A DNA stretch of 62,342 nucleotides from NCBI RefSeq assembly GCF_019303495.1, contig NZ_JAEVFI010000019.1, forward strand, positions 24,455 through 86,796, read 5' to 3'. The position numbers and the translations under genes are program-made. Positions within the stretch are counted from its first letter, which is position 1, and the number at the start of each line of letters is the position of its first letter. The notes beneath the pieces were generated by a model. That model did no database searches and had not been told where the DNA came from. It was given only the letters and a program-made list of their open reading frames with translations. This DNA is from Streptomyces sp. JJ66 (GTDB taxonomy: Bacteria; Actinomycetota; Actinomycetes; Streptomycetales; Streptomycetaceae). This document shows positions 40,958 to 49,028 of the stretch, piece by piece.

Positions 40958-41000
40958 TGTAAGCCCCCTCACAGAGCGCCCGGGGTGCCTTGGCTAGCGT
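40958..41000 (+). promoter_or_regulatory. CRP-type activator site and promoter for the redoxin-ccdA operon
   Basis: TGTAAGCCCCCTCACA at 40958-40973 is TGTGA-N6-TCACA-like (9 of 10 fixed bases). The -10 box TAGCGT is at 40995-41000; 21 bp separate the palindrome end from it, exactly as at the MauE promoter. Predicted start near 41007, giving a centre at about -41.5. Around the palindrome, 18 of 21 bases match the MauE site. It may also influence the divergent reductase gene. Confidence 0.72.
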
Positions 41001-41057
41001 GCGCAGCACGGCACGGCTCGCCGGGCCGCCTGCCCCCATGCTCTGGAAGGGAACTCC

Positions 41058-41678
41058 ATGCGCCCCTCACGCCTCCGCACCGCCACGGCGGCCCTGTGCG
41101 TCGCCGCACTCGCCACCCTCACCGCCGCCTGCGGTAGCTCGGACAGCTCCGGCAGCTCCGAGCGGGCCGGGGAGTCGGCGAGCGGGACGCCGAACGCGCC
41201 GGATGCCTCCCCGGATGCCGGGGAACCGGAGGCGGGGAAGCCGGATTCCGGGGAGTCCGGCGGCGAGGTCCCCCAGGAGCTCGACTTCACCGCCACGACG
41301 CTCCAGGGCGCTCAGTTCCGCGGCTCCTCCCTCGCGGGCCAGGACGCCGTGCTGTGGTTCTGGGCGCCCTGGTGCACCGTCTGCGCCGGAGAGGCCGGGC
41401 ACGTCCGCGAGGCCGCCGCCGAGTACGGCGACGACGTGGTGTTCGTCGGCGTCCCCGGCAAGGGTGAGCAGGCGGAGATGGACCGCTTCGTGGAGACGCA
41501 CCAGCTCGACGGGTTCCAGCACGCGGTGGACGCCGACGGCTCCCTGTGGTCGCGCTTCTCCGTCGCCGCCCAGCCCGCCACGGCGTTCGTCGATGACTCC
41601 GGCACCGTCGAGGTCGTACCCGGCGCGATGAGCGCCGATGACCTGAAGCAGCGCGTGGCCGAACTGGCCGAGCAGTGA
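41058..41678 (+). CDS. Redoxin/TlpA-like thioredoxin-fold lipoprotein
   Basis: Protein of 206 aa. Lipoprotein signal peptide with lipobox LTAAC, then a ~45-residue acidic Gly/Ser/Pro linker and a thioredoxin fold with VLWFWAPWCTVCAGEAGHV (the WCxxC active site CTVC) and QPATAFVDDSG (cis-Pro). It acts outside the membrane, reducing or relaying disulfides. The next gene, ccdA, is coupled (GTGA) and would keep it reduced using cytosolic electrons. ATG at 41058 with GGAAGGGA upstream. Transcription starts near 41007 under the CRP-type site. Confidence 0.9.
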   Translation: MRPSRLRTATAALCVAALATLTAACGSSDSSGSSERAGESASGTPNAPDASPDAGEPEAGKPDSGESGGEVPQELDFTATTLQGAQFRGSSLAGQDAVLWFWAPWCTVCAGEAGHVREAAAEYGDDVVFVGVPGKGEQAEMDRFVETHQLDGFQHAVDADGSLWSRFSVAAQPATAFVDDSGTVEVVPGAMSADDLKQRVAELAEQ

Positions 41679-42592
41679 GCTCCGTTCCCTACTCCCTCGC
41701 GGTGACGGCGGGCATGCTGGCCGCCGTCAACCCGTGCGGCTTCGCGCTGCTGCCCGCCTACCTGGCGCTGTACGTCGGCGGCGGGGAGGCGGGCACCGGC
41801 CGGGCCGCCGCGCTGCGCCGCGCCGCGGTGGCCACCGCCGCGATGACCGGCGGCTTCACCCTCGTCTTCGGCGCCTTCGGACTCCTCGTCGCGCCGCTGG
41901 CCCTGTCCGTCGAACCCTGGCTGCCGTGGGTGACCGTCGTCATCGGCGTCGTCCTCCTGGGCACCGGCGGCTGGCTGCTCACCGGACGTGAACTGCGGCT
42001 GCCCGTGCCCAAGCTGAAACCCCGCGCCGACGGGCGCCCCTCGGACTCCGCCTGGTCCATGGGCCTGTACGGGGTGTCCTACGCGATCGCCTCGCTGTCC
42101 TGCACCGTCGGCCCCTTCCTCGCCCTGACCTCCAGCGCCTTCCGCACCGGCAGCCTGCCCGGCGTCGTCGCGGTGTTCGCCGTCTACGCGGCCGGGATGG
42201 GCGTGGTCGTCGGCGTACTGACGCTGGCCGTGGCCCTCTCCCGGCAGGCCGTCATCGCCCGCATCCGCCGCGCCCTGCCTTACGTCACCCGGGCCAGCGG
42301 CGTCCTGCTGCTGCTCGCCGGTGCCTACGTGGCCTACTACGGCTGGTACGAACTGCGCGTGCTGTCCGGCGCGGCCACCGACGACCCGGTGGTGGGTACC
42401 GCCACCGAGTGGCAGGGGGCCATCACCCGGTGGCTGGCCGACCTCGGGTTCTGGCCCATCGCCGGGGCCGCCTGCCTCCTCGCGGCGGGCCTGGCCGTCG
42501 CCGGCGCGGTCCGGCGCGCTCGCGGGCGGCGCACCGCGCGGCGAGTCCCGGAGCCGACCCGGCCGGGCGCGCCGGGGGAGCAGGCCCGGTAG
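41675..42592 (+). CDS. ccdA: Cytochrome c biogenesis/thiol transport protein CcdA
   Basis: Protein of 305 aa with about six to seven membrane helices. The two conserved Cys lie in AAVNPCGFALLPAYLALYVGG and ASLSCTVGPFLAL, as in CcdA/DsbD-beta domains that carry electrons from cytosolic thioredoxin to outside thioredoxin-like proteins. The C-terminus adds one extra helix and an Arg-rich tail. It is translationally coupled to the redoxin gene and should be its electron donor. There are no cytochrome c maturation genes nearby, so the job is probably specific to the redoxin and MauE partners. Confidence 0.92.
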   Translation: MSSVPYSLAVTAGMLAAVNPCGFALLPAYLALYVGGGEAGTGRAAALRRAAVATAAMTGGFTLVFGAFGLLVAPLALSVEPWLPWVTVVIGVVLLGTGGWLLTGRELRLPVPKLKPRADGRPSDSAWSMGLYGVSYAIASLSCTVGPFLALTSSAFRTGSLPGVVAVFAVYAAGMGVVVGVLTLAVALSRQAVIARIRRALPYVTRASGVLLLLAGAYVAYYGWYELRVLSGAATDDPVVGTATEWQGAITRWLADLGFWPIAGAACLLAAGLAVAGAVRRARGRRTARRVPEPTRPGAPGEQAR

Positions 42593-42652
42593 CCCGCACC
42601 GGACGCGGCGTGGCGGCGGCCCGCGCGGACGGGGGCAGCGCCGCCCGCGCGG

Positions 42653-43510
42653 TCAGTGCACGTCGGTGACCACGACGTCCAGCCGCGTGACCCGCCCCGG
42701 CCCCGCCGGAGCCGGGTGCTCGACCGCGTACCCCAGGTCGCACAGGGCCGTGGCCAGCTCGCCCGGGGTGCGCGGCTGTGCGCCCTCGCTCAGCAGCGAG
42801 CGCACCAGGCGGCCCTTCGTCGCCTTGTTGAAGTGGCTCACCACCGAGCGCTTCTCCACCCCGTCCACGATCTTCGACTGGAGCACCCGGACCGTCACCG
42901 TGCGCCCGGCCACCTCGCCCTGCGGCCGCCACATCGCCGCGTACGCCGCCGAGCGCAGGTCCAGCACCAGCCCGTCCCCGGCCACCTGCGGCAGCACCTC
43001 CCGCAGCGCCGGGCGCCAGAACGCGGCCAGCGCGCCGGTCCCCGGCAGCTTGACGCCGCCCGAGCAGCGGTAGGACGGAATCGGGTCCCCCACGCGCACC
43101 GCGCCCCACAGCCCGGAGAACACCAGCAGCGCGCGCTCGGCCCGCACCCGGGCCGCCGCGTCCAGCGTGGCCAGGCCCAGCGCGTCGTAGAGCACCCCGG
43201 TGTAGATCTGCCCGGCCGGGCGCACCGGGGCCGTGCGCAGGGCGGCATTCTTCGCGATCTCACCGCGCAGACCCTCACTCAGCCCCAGCACCTCGCGGGC
43301 CTTGGCGTCCTCGCCCGGGCCGCCGTCACCCGGGCCGCCCTCGCCCCCGGCCGCGTCCGCGCACAGCGCGACCAGCTCCGCCAGCACCCGCTCGCGGGCC
43401 GCCGTCAGCTCCGGCAGGGACAGCGCCTCCAGCCGCAGTACCGACTCCTCCACCCCGGCCACGGGCTCCGGGGACGCCTTTCCCTCGGACGGCGGCAACA
43501 ACACCAGCAC
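42653..43510 (-). CDS. yaaA: Peroxide stress protein YaaA (DUF328)
   Basis: Protein of 285 aa. It starts MLVLLPPSEGKA and ends with the family's VEKRSVVSHFNKATKGRLVR motif; the middle has TGVLYDALGL, FSGLWGAVRVGDPI and YRCSGGVKLPG. YaaA limits free iron during peroxide stress and has a DNA-binding HhH-like fold. The GTG at 43510 follows GAGGGAG. It is divergent from the RNB ribonuclease gene across 86 bp. A weak inverted repeat (42621-42628 with 42645-42652) ends in front of its stop side, between it and ccdA. Confidence 0.92.
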   Translation of the reverse strand: MLVLLPPSEGKASPEPVAGVEESVLRLEALSLPELTAARERVLAELVALCADAAGGEGGPGDGGPGEDAKAREVLGLSEGLRGEIAKNAALRTAPVRPAGQIYTGVLYDALGLATLDAAARVRAERALLVFSGLWGAVRVGDPIPSYRCSGGVKLPGTGALAAFWRPALREVLPQVAGDGLVLDLRSAAYAAMWRPQGEVAGRTVTVRVLQSKIVDGVEKRSVVSHFNKATKGRLVRSLLSEGAQPRTPGELATALCDLGYAVEHPAPAGPGRVTRLDVVVTDVH

Positions 43511-43596
43511 GGTCGAACTCCCTCACAACTCGGCACACCGCTCACGCGCGCCCGGCACAAGCGGCGACCAGCAGCGTACGGCCCTACGCTCGCCGT

Positions 43597-45051
43597 ATGC
43601 CCAGCCGCCATCTGAAGGTGACCGGCACCGAGGGCGGCGCCGCGCTGCGCACCGCGCTGGAGGAGCTGCGCCACCGGCTCGGCGTCCCGCACACCTTCCC
43701 CGCGTCCGTCCTCGCCGACGCCGAGCGCTCCGCCCGCACGCCGCGCCTGCCCGCCGAGGACGCCACCCACCTGGCCATGTTCACCCTCGACCCGCCCGGC
43801 TCCCGCGACCTCGACCAGGCCATGCACCTCGCCCGCCGCCCGCACGGCGGCTACCGCGTGCACTACGCCATCGCCGACGTCGCCGCCTTCGTCACCCCGG
43901 GCCACCCCCTGGACACCGAGGCCCACCGCCGCGTGGCCACCCTGTACTTTCCCGACCTGCGCGTCCCGCTCCACCCCCACCGCATCGCCGAAGACGCCGC
44001 GAGCCTGCTGCCCGACGCCGTCCGCCCCGCCCTGCTGTGGCGGCTCGACCTCGACGCCGACGGCGCCCTCACCCACGCCCACGTGCGCCGCGCCCTCGTC
44101 CGCCCACACGCCCGTTTGGACTACACCACCGCGCAACGCGCCCTCGACGACGGCACCGCCGAACACGCCCTCGCCCTGCTCCGCGACGTCGGCCGCCTGC
44201 GCGAGGAGCGCGAACGCGCCCGGGGCGGGGTCTCGCTCACCGTCCCCGAGCAGAACATCGTGCCCCACGGCGACAGCTACCGCCTCGCCTACCGCGCCCC
44301 CCTGCCCGTCGAGGGCTGGAACGCGCAGCTCTCCCTGCTCACCGGCATGGCCGCCGCCGAGGTGATGCTCGGCTCGGGCACCGGAATTCTGCGCACGCTG
44401 CCCGCCGCGCCGGACGGCGCCGTCGCCCGGCTGCACCGCGTCGCCGGTGCGCTGGGCATCGACTGGCCCCGCCACACCTCCTACGCCGAACTCGTCCGCA
44501 CCCTCGACCCGCGCCGTCCCGCCCACGCCGCGTTCCTGCTGGAGTGCACGACGCTGCTGCGCGGCGCGGGCTATACCGTGTTCGGCCCCGGCCGCCCGCC
44601 GCCCGGGCACACCGTGCACGCCGCCGTCGCCGCCCCGTACGCCCACGTCACCGCGCCCCTGCGCCGCCTGGCGGACCGGTACGCCGGGGAGCTGTGTCTG
44701 GCCGCCGTCGCGGGCACCGCACCGCCCGACTGGGTGAGCGGCGCGCTGGCGGCCCTGCCCGGCGAGATGGACACCGGCCACCGCCGTGCGCACCAGGTGG
44801 AGCGCGCGTGCGTGGAACTGCTGGAGGCCGCCGTGCTGTGGGACCACGTGGGCGACGTCTTCGACGGCTACGTCATCGACGTCCGCGAGAACGCGCCGCA
44901 CCAGGGCACCGTCGCCCTGCGCGAGCCCGCCGTCATCGGCCGCGTCAGCGCACCGCCGGACGGCCCGCCCCTGCCGCTGGGCCGCCCCCTGCGCGTCCGC
45001 CTGCTGCACGCCGACCCGGGCCGGTCACCGGTGAGCTTCGCCCCGGCGTAG
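43597..45051 (+). CDS. RNB-domain ribonuclease (RNase II/R catalytic domain)
   Basis: Protein of 484 aa. The RNB active site is TLDPPGSRDLDQAMHLARR with the Asp cluster that binds two Mg2+; later VHYAIADVAAFV, YFPDLRVPLHPHRIA and TAPLRRLADRYAGELC are also typical. There are no N-terminal cold-shock domains and only a short C-terminal region (VFDGYVIDVRE...) that could replace S1, so it is a trimmed actinobacterial version. It degrades RNA 3'-to-5' in the cytosol. ATG at 43597. Immediately upstream of rnpB, so both RNA-processing functions are adjacent. Confidence 0.9.
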   Translation: MPSRHLKVTGTEGGAALRTALEELRHRLGVPHTFPASVLADAERSARTPRLPAEDATHLAMFTLDPPGSRDLDQAMHLARRPHGGYRVHYAIADVAAFVTPGHPLDTEAHRRVATLYFPDLRVPLHPHRIAEDAASLLPDAVRPALLWRLDLDADGALTHAHVRRALVRPHARLDYTTAQRALDDGTAEHALALLRDVGRLREERERARGGVSLTVPEQNIVPHGDSYRLAYRAPLPVEGWNAQLSLLTGMAAAEVMLGSGTGILRTLPAAPDGAVARLHRVAGALGIDWPRHTSYAELVRTLDPRRPAHAAFLLECTTLLRGAGYTVFGPGRPPPGHTVHAAVAAPYAHVTAPLRRLADRYAGELCLAAVAGTAPPDWVSGALAALPGEMDTGHRRAHQVERACVELLEAAVLWDHVGDVFDGYVIDVRENAPHQGTVALREPAVIGRVSAPPDGPPLPLGRPLRVRLLHADPGRSPVSFAPA

Positions 45052-45061
45052 GATGCCGGTA

Positions 45062-45477
45062 CGGCAGACGAGCCGTGCGGGCGGCCGCGTCGGGCCCAGC
45101 CGGGTCCGCCGAGGAACGTCCGGACTCCGCAGAGCAGGGTGGTAGGTAACGCCTACCTGGGGCGACCCACGGGAAAGTGCCACAGAAAACAGACCGCCGG
45201 AGCCGCCACGCGGCGTCCGGTAAGGGTGAAACGGTGGTGTAAGAGACCACCAGCGCCCAGGGTGACCTGGGCGGCTCGGTAAACCCCACCCGGAGCAAGG
45301 TCACAAGGGGCCGTCACGCGACGGCCCTGCGCGGACGACCGAGGGCTGCTCGCCCGAGTTCGCGGGTAGACCGCACGAGGCCGGTGGCGACACCGGCCCC
45401 AGATGGATGGCCGCCTCCCGCCGGCCCGCGAGGACCGGCGGAGACAGAATCCGGCGTACAGCACGACTCGTCTGCCG
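45062..45477 (+). ncRNA. rnpB: RNase P RNA, class A
   Basis: Hallmarks are present in order: GAGGAACGTCCGGACTCC (45111-45128), CAGGGTGGTAGGTAACGCC, GGGTGAAACGGTG (45225-45237), GGAGCAAGGTC and the 3' ACAGAATCCGGCGTACA (45444-45460). The ends pair as P1: CGGCAGACGAG (45062-45072) with CTCGTCTGCCG (45467-45477). At about 416 nt it is the expected size for a high-GC actinobacterium. It is the catalytic RNA that removes 5' leaders from pre-tRNAs. Confidence 0.95.
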
Positions 45478-45485
45478 CTTCCGCA

Positions 45486-45532
45486 CGGAGAGGCCCCTGA
45501 ACTGGTGTTTTACCTGGTCAGGGGCCTCTCCG
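45486..45532 (+). terminator. rnpB terminator
   Basis: Perfect 15-bp stem, 45486-45500 with 45518-45532 (CGGAGAGGCCCCTGA and its complement), loop 17 nt, directly after the RNA. Confidence 0.85.
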
Positions 45533-45778
45533 CGCTTGCTGAGTGAAGTCACGATTGCTCACTCTTTGTAACTCTTTCCGGGTGTTTCTCGGTGCTGTGT
45601 GGCGATCCTGTGGCGGCGGGAGCACGGCCTGCCGGGTCCCCTGGCGGGCCTGAGTGTGGCCGCCACGGGCTCTCTTCTGAGCGGGCGTCATCCTGCCGGG
45701 GCAGGCCGCTTCCACGACCGTGGCATGACCTACTCGGGAGTTTCGATCCCCTCCGAGTCGAACAGTAGAGTCCAGTCT
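45533..45778. other. Intergenic left edge of the island with leaderless promoter
   Basis: GC falls visibly here relative to the upstream genes. TAGAGT at 45766-45771 is a likely -10; 7 nt later the GTG of the HAD gene starts, so transcription and translation probably start together. A TTTCGA ~19 bp upstream is the best -35. I found no direct repeat or integrase marking the junction. Confidence 0.45.
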
Positions 45779-46429
45779 GTGCAGCGACTCGCGTTCTTCG
45801 ACCTGGATGACACCCTCGTTGATCGCTCACGGGGGTTCCGGTCGTGCGTCCGTGCTTTCTGCTCCGATCTCAGCTTCGCTTGGGATGTTGAGCAGTGGTT
45901 GCTGGAAGCGATGTACGAGCGCGCTTACCGCAGCGACTTCGAAAGGCTTCGCGAGCGGTTCGCCGTCTCGGTGCCGGTGGAGGAGCTGTGGCAGCGGTAC
46001 ACCTTGTGCATGGCTGGTGCGGTGACCTGCGCGCCGGAGGTGCTATCCGGGCTTGAGCGGCTGCGTGATGCTGGATGGCTGGTGGGCGTCGTGACGAACG
46101 GTGCCGGGGACATTCAGCGGGCGAAGATGGCCAGCGCGGGGCTCGATCTGAGAGTTGACGCCGTCTGCATCTCGGAAGAGGTCGGCTGCCGTAAGCCGGA
46201 TGTGGGCATCTTCCACGAGGCGGTTCGGCTGGTGGGCGCCGACGGACACCTGGGTGGCTGGACGACCGGCGACAGCGCGCAGAACGATGTCACGGGCGGC
46301 CGAGCCGCCGGTCTGCGAACGATCTGGATATCGGATGGCACCGATCGCGTCGTCGAGGCCGACCACGTGGTCTCCGGCGCTGCGGACGCCATCGATCTTC
46401 TCCTCGGACTTGAAGGAGCGCGCGTATGA
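45779..46429 (+). CDS. HAD-family hydrolase (island gene 1)
   Basis: Protein of 216 aa. Motif I is LAFFDLDDTLVDRSRGF (DxDDT), motif II GVVTNGAG, motif III Lys in GCRKPDVGIFHEA and motif IV WTTGDSAQNDVTGGRAAG. A helical C1 cap lies between I and II. Likely a phosphomonoesterase acting in the island's pathway, for example removing a phosphate left by a kinase. Start choice: GTG at 45779, directly after a -10 box and before motif I; an ATG at 45725 would add 18 residues and lacks an RBS. ATGA overlap with the next gene. Codon use is less GC-biased than in genes outside the island. Confidence 0.82.
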   Translation: MQRLAFFDLDDTLVDRSRGFRSCVRAFCSDLSFAWDVEQWLLEAMYERAYRSDFERLRERFAVSVPVEELWQRYTLCMAGAVTCAPEVLSGLERLRDAGWLVGVVTNGAGDIQRAKMASAGLDLRVDAVCISEEVGCRKPDVGIFHEAVRLVGADGHLGGWTTGDSAQNDVTGGRAAGLRTIWISDGTDRVVEADHVVSGAADAIDLLLGLEGARV

Positions 46430-47268
46430 CCGGCCAGCGGGCTGTGGCGGGGATCTTGCATCCGGGCAGCATGGGTGCGGCGGTAGCTGCCCAGGCCCAC
46501 GGCAATGGGGCGACGGTTCTGTGGTGTTCGGAGGGCCGCAGCGTGGCTACCCGCCGCCGCGCGGTCGAGGCTGGGCTGACCGAGGTGTCGAGCCTGGGAC
46601 ACTTGGTGGAGCGCAGCCAGGTCCTGTTGTCGATTTGTCCCCCGGCGACTGCGGCGGCGGTGGCCAACGACGTTGCGGCATGCGGCTACCAAGGTGTGTA
46701 CGTCGAGGCCAACGCCATTGCTCCAGAGAGGGTCGGCCGGGTGGCGGCCACGCTTCCCGACGCCACGGTCGTGGATGGTTCGTTGATCGGATCGCCCCCG
46801 CGCGGTGACAAGCAGCCACAGCTGTTCCTGTCCGGCCCCGGCGAGGCAGTCGCGCAGGTGGAGGAGCTGTTCGTCGGCACCGACGTTCGCACGCGGCGGC
46901 TCGGCTTCGAGTTGGGCCAGGCCAGTGCCCTCAAGCTTGCCTACACGAGTTACCAGAAGGCGTCTCGGGTGCTTGCAGCGCTTTCCTACGCGATGGCTGC
47001 GGACCACGGTGTCGAGGAGGAGCTGCTGGAGGTGGCGGAAGGCCGATCGGGGAGCTACCTGGCCGAACCGAACTACATCGCCAAGACAGCTGCCCGAGCA
47101 TGGCGTTGGGCACCAGAGTTGACGGAAGCGGCCGACGTGTTGGAGTCGTGTGGGCTACCCGGTGAGCCTGTGCGCGGGGCAGCGGGGGCACTGCTTCGTT
47201 GGCAAGAGGAGCGGGATGCCGAGTTGACCATGGAGGAGGCGCTGAGTCGGCTGCATCACCTCCGTTAG
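46426..47268 (+). CDS. 6-phosphogluconate-dehydrogenase-like NAD(P)-binding oxidoreductase (island gene 2)
   Basis: Protein of 280 aa. The N-terminal Rossmann domain is VAGILHPGSMGAAVAAQAHG, then LLSICPPATAAAVAND; the C-terminal all-helical domain has LKLAYTSYQKASRVLAALSY, where the Lys is placed like the catalytic Lys of beta-hydroxyacid dehydrogenases, followed by a DUF1932-type region. It would oxidise a beta-hydroxy acid or reduce the matching ketone. Coupled to the HAD gene (ATGA). Its stop codon overlaps that of the convergent kinase gene. Confidence 0.82.
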   Translation: MTGQRAVAGILHPGSMGAAVAAQAHGNGATVLWCSEGRSVATRRRAVEAGLTEVSSLGHLVERSQVLLSICPPATAAAVANDVAACGYQGVYVEANAIAPERVGRVAATLPDATVVDGSLIGSPPRGDKQPQLFLSGPGEAVAQVEELFVGTDVRTRRLGFELGQASALKLAYTSYQKASRVLAALSYAMAADHGVEEELLEVAEGRSGSYLAEPNYIAKTAARAWRWAPELTEAADVLESCGLPGEPVRGAAGALLRWQEERDAELTMEEALSRLHHLR

Positions 47269-47816
47269 CCGACCTGCGCCAGCGCCTTGAGGACGGCCAG
47301 GGCAGACTCCCGGGCGGGCTGCTGATCGGTCCGTAGGTGCAGGTCCCAACGTGTGGTGGCATTGGCCTGTAGGTCGGTGTCGGTGGCGTCCCAGGCTGCG
47401 AGGCGGGCCTGGGTGTCTGTATCGCCGCGCAGGGCAGAGCGCTGTTCGGTCACGTTCCGGGGGCAGGAGAGCCGGACGGCAAGCCAGGTTGCCGGATAGC
47501 GGGCGGTGAGCGCACGTATGCCGGCGATCTGTCCCAGGTGGACGACTGGGACCTGTCCGGCCGTGTACACGGCGTCGAGTCCTGGGCGATCTACCACGTA
47601 GATGTTGTTGTAGCGGTCGTTCCGGTAGATGACATCGCCGGTCGCTTCGAGCTGGTCGAGCTGCTCGACGGTTCCCATTCGGTAGCCCTGGCTGCGTCCT
47701 TCGCCGATCTTGAGCCTGGTGAACAGAACGAGTTGCGGGTTCTGTTCGGTGAGGGCGGCGGTGATGGTGTCCTTGCCGCTGGCTGGTGGGCCGTAAAGGA
47801 TGATCCCGGTCTTCAT
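47265..47816 (-). CDS. P-loop kinase, guanylate-kinase-like (island gene 3)
   Basis: Protein of 183 aa. Walker A is LYGPPASGKDTIT. TRLKIGEGRSQGYRMGTVEQLDQL resembles the substrate-binding region of guanylate kinase and PhnN-type kinases; LAVRLSCPRNVTEQR is the lid. It probably phosphorylates a nucleotide or sugar phosphate. The ATG at 47816 overlaps the previous gene's stop (ATGA), so it forms a two-gene minus-strand operon with the HTH-kinase gene. Substrate unknown; a regulatory NTPase is also possible. Confidence 0.78.
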   Translation of the reverse strand: MKTGIILYGPPASGKDTITAALTEQNPQLVLFTRLKIGEGRSQGYRMGTVEQLDQLEATGDVIYRNDRYNNIYVVDRPGLDAVYTAGQVPVVHLGQIAGIRALTARYPATWLAVRLSCPRNVTEQRSALRGDTDTQARLAAWDATDTDLQANATTRWDLHLRTDQQPARESALAVLKALAQVG

Positions 47817-48853
47817 GCGTGCGCCACCCCGAGGGCGTATCGAGCTTGGTCGGTGACGGCGATGGCCGAGCCGAAACGGTTGTCGACGACGAGGTGGGGG
47901 ATTGCCGGGCGAAGGTCGAGATCGAGCCCGTCTAGGTACTGAGTCCAGTTGCTGAGCTTCCAGGCGTCGCGGGCGGCGGACCGGAACGCGATGTACTCGC
48001 GCATGGAATCGGCGTCGCACTCGAGCCAGATGGGTGTTACGTCCACCTTGTACGCGGCGCAGCGGTTGACCAGCCTCCGCATCCATGTGGGGCTGGTCAT
48101 CTCGGCGATGAAGGGGGCCGTGGCCACTGTGGAGATGCCGCACTCGACGTTGGCGAGGATGGACTCCATGAGGCACTGGTACTCCAGCGGCCGCACTTGG
48201 GTCCTGTAGGTCTCGGAATGGCGGTCGTTGGGGTCGCAGCCGAGTGCGGTGAGAAGGCGTTCCACCAGGGGCCGGGTGAGCGGGTCCTTGTCGAGGAGCG
48301 GCCAACCGGTGAGGTGGGAGATGAACCGAGCGAACTCCGACTTTCCGCTCCCCGCGAAGCCACCGATCAGCAGGAGCGACGGCCTGTGTTGGTCACCACC
48401 AGTGTGCCGTCGTCGCCAGGCGTCGAGAATCTTCTGCTGAACGTCTTTCCCGCAGTCCTCGGCCGACGTTGGCACCAGGTGCTTGAGTGCCTGCACGACT
48501 GCTTGCACATGGCCGCTGTCCACGCGCTCCGAGAACTTGGTCAACTGATGGTCGACCTCTTCGCCGGGGAGGGCTTTGCGGAAGCCGAGTTCGGGCTCGG
48601 TGGCCTGATAGAGCAGGCAGTACGCACGCCGGTAGTGCGGACCTGGGAAGACCTCTCCCTGCTCGTGCTGCCACAGCGTCTGGAAATTGGCAGCCGGCGC
48701 TGAGAGCCCTGCGCAGCGCGCGGTCTCGCGCAGCCGCTCACCAGTGGCCTCCAAGGTGAGGCCGTGGGCTTCCCGCATCTCACGCAGCTTCTCGGGACGC
48801 CATCCCGAGCGGTCCCTGCCCAAATCCTCCACCAGCTCGCTGTTCTTCGGCAT
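47813..48853 (-). CDS. HTH-domain P-loop kinase/regulator (island gene 4)
   Basis: Protein of 346 aa. Residues ~18-75 form an XRE-type helix-turn-helix (KLREMREAHGLTLEATGERL, then ANFQTLWQHEQGEVFPGP). After a helical linker, an AAA_33/zeta-toxin-like kinase domain has LLLIGGFAGSGKSEFARFIS (Walker A), LLDKDPLTRPL and TPIWLECDADSMREYIAFR. Fusion of DNA binding with a small-molecule kinase suggests a regulator that senses or modifies the pathway's metabolite. ATG at 48853. Divergent from the TrpD-like gene across 175 bp that contains two TTGAA repeats 11 bp apart (48901-48918), a possible operator. Confidence 0.78.
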   Translation of the reverse strand: MPKNSELVEDLGRDRSGWRPEKLREMREAHGLTLEATGERLRETARCAGLSAPAANFQTLWQHEQGEVFPGPHYRRAYCLLYQATEPELGFRKALPGEEVDHQLTKFSERVDSGHVQAVVQALKHLVPTSAEDCGKDVQQKILDAWRRRHTGGDQHRPSLLLIGGFAGSGKSEFARFISHLTGWPLLDKDPLTRPLVERLLTALGCDPNDRHSETYRTQVRPLEYQCLMESILANVECGISTVATAPFIAEMTSPTWMRRLVNRCAAYKVDVTPIWLECDADSMREYIAFRSAARDAWKLSNWTQYLDGLDLDLRPAIPHLVVDNRFGSAIAVTDQARYALGVAHA

Positions 48854-49028
48854 GTTCCGGAGCGTAGAGCCGAGTCCGCCGATCCCATGTGTAAGCGGAT
48901 GTTGAAGATTCGTTGAACGGGACGGCGAGCAGCCTCGGAAACTTTCAGTGATACAGAGATCACGCTATGCCCGCTGTGATGGTCATGGCAACAGCGCCCA
49001 CCGGTACGAACTGCCTGGAGGCCGCACG

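Noticed and set aside
45533..45778. tRNA gene or attachment site at the island's left junction
   Set aside because: No cloverleaf or 3' tRNA end seen, no direct repeat shared with the right edge, and no integrase gene in the window.
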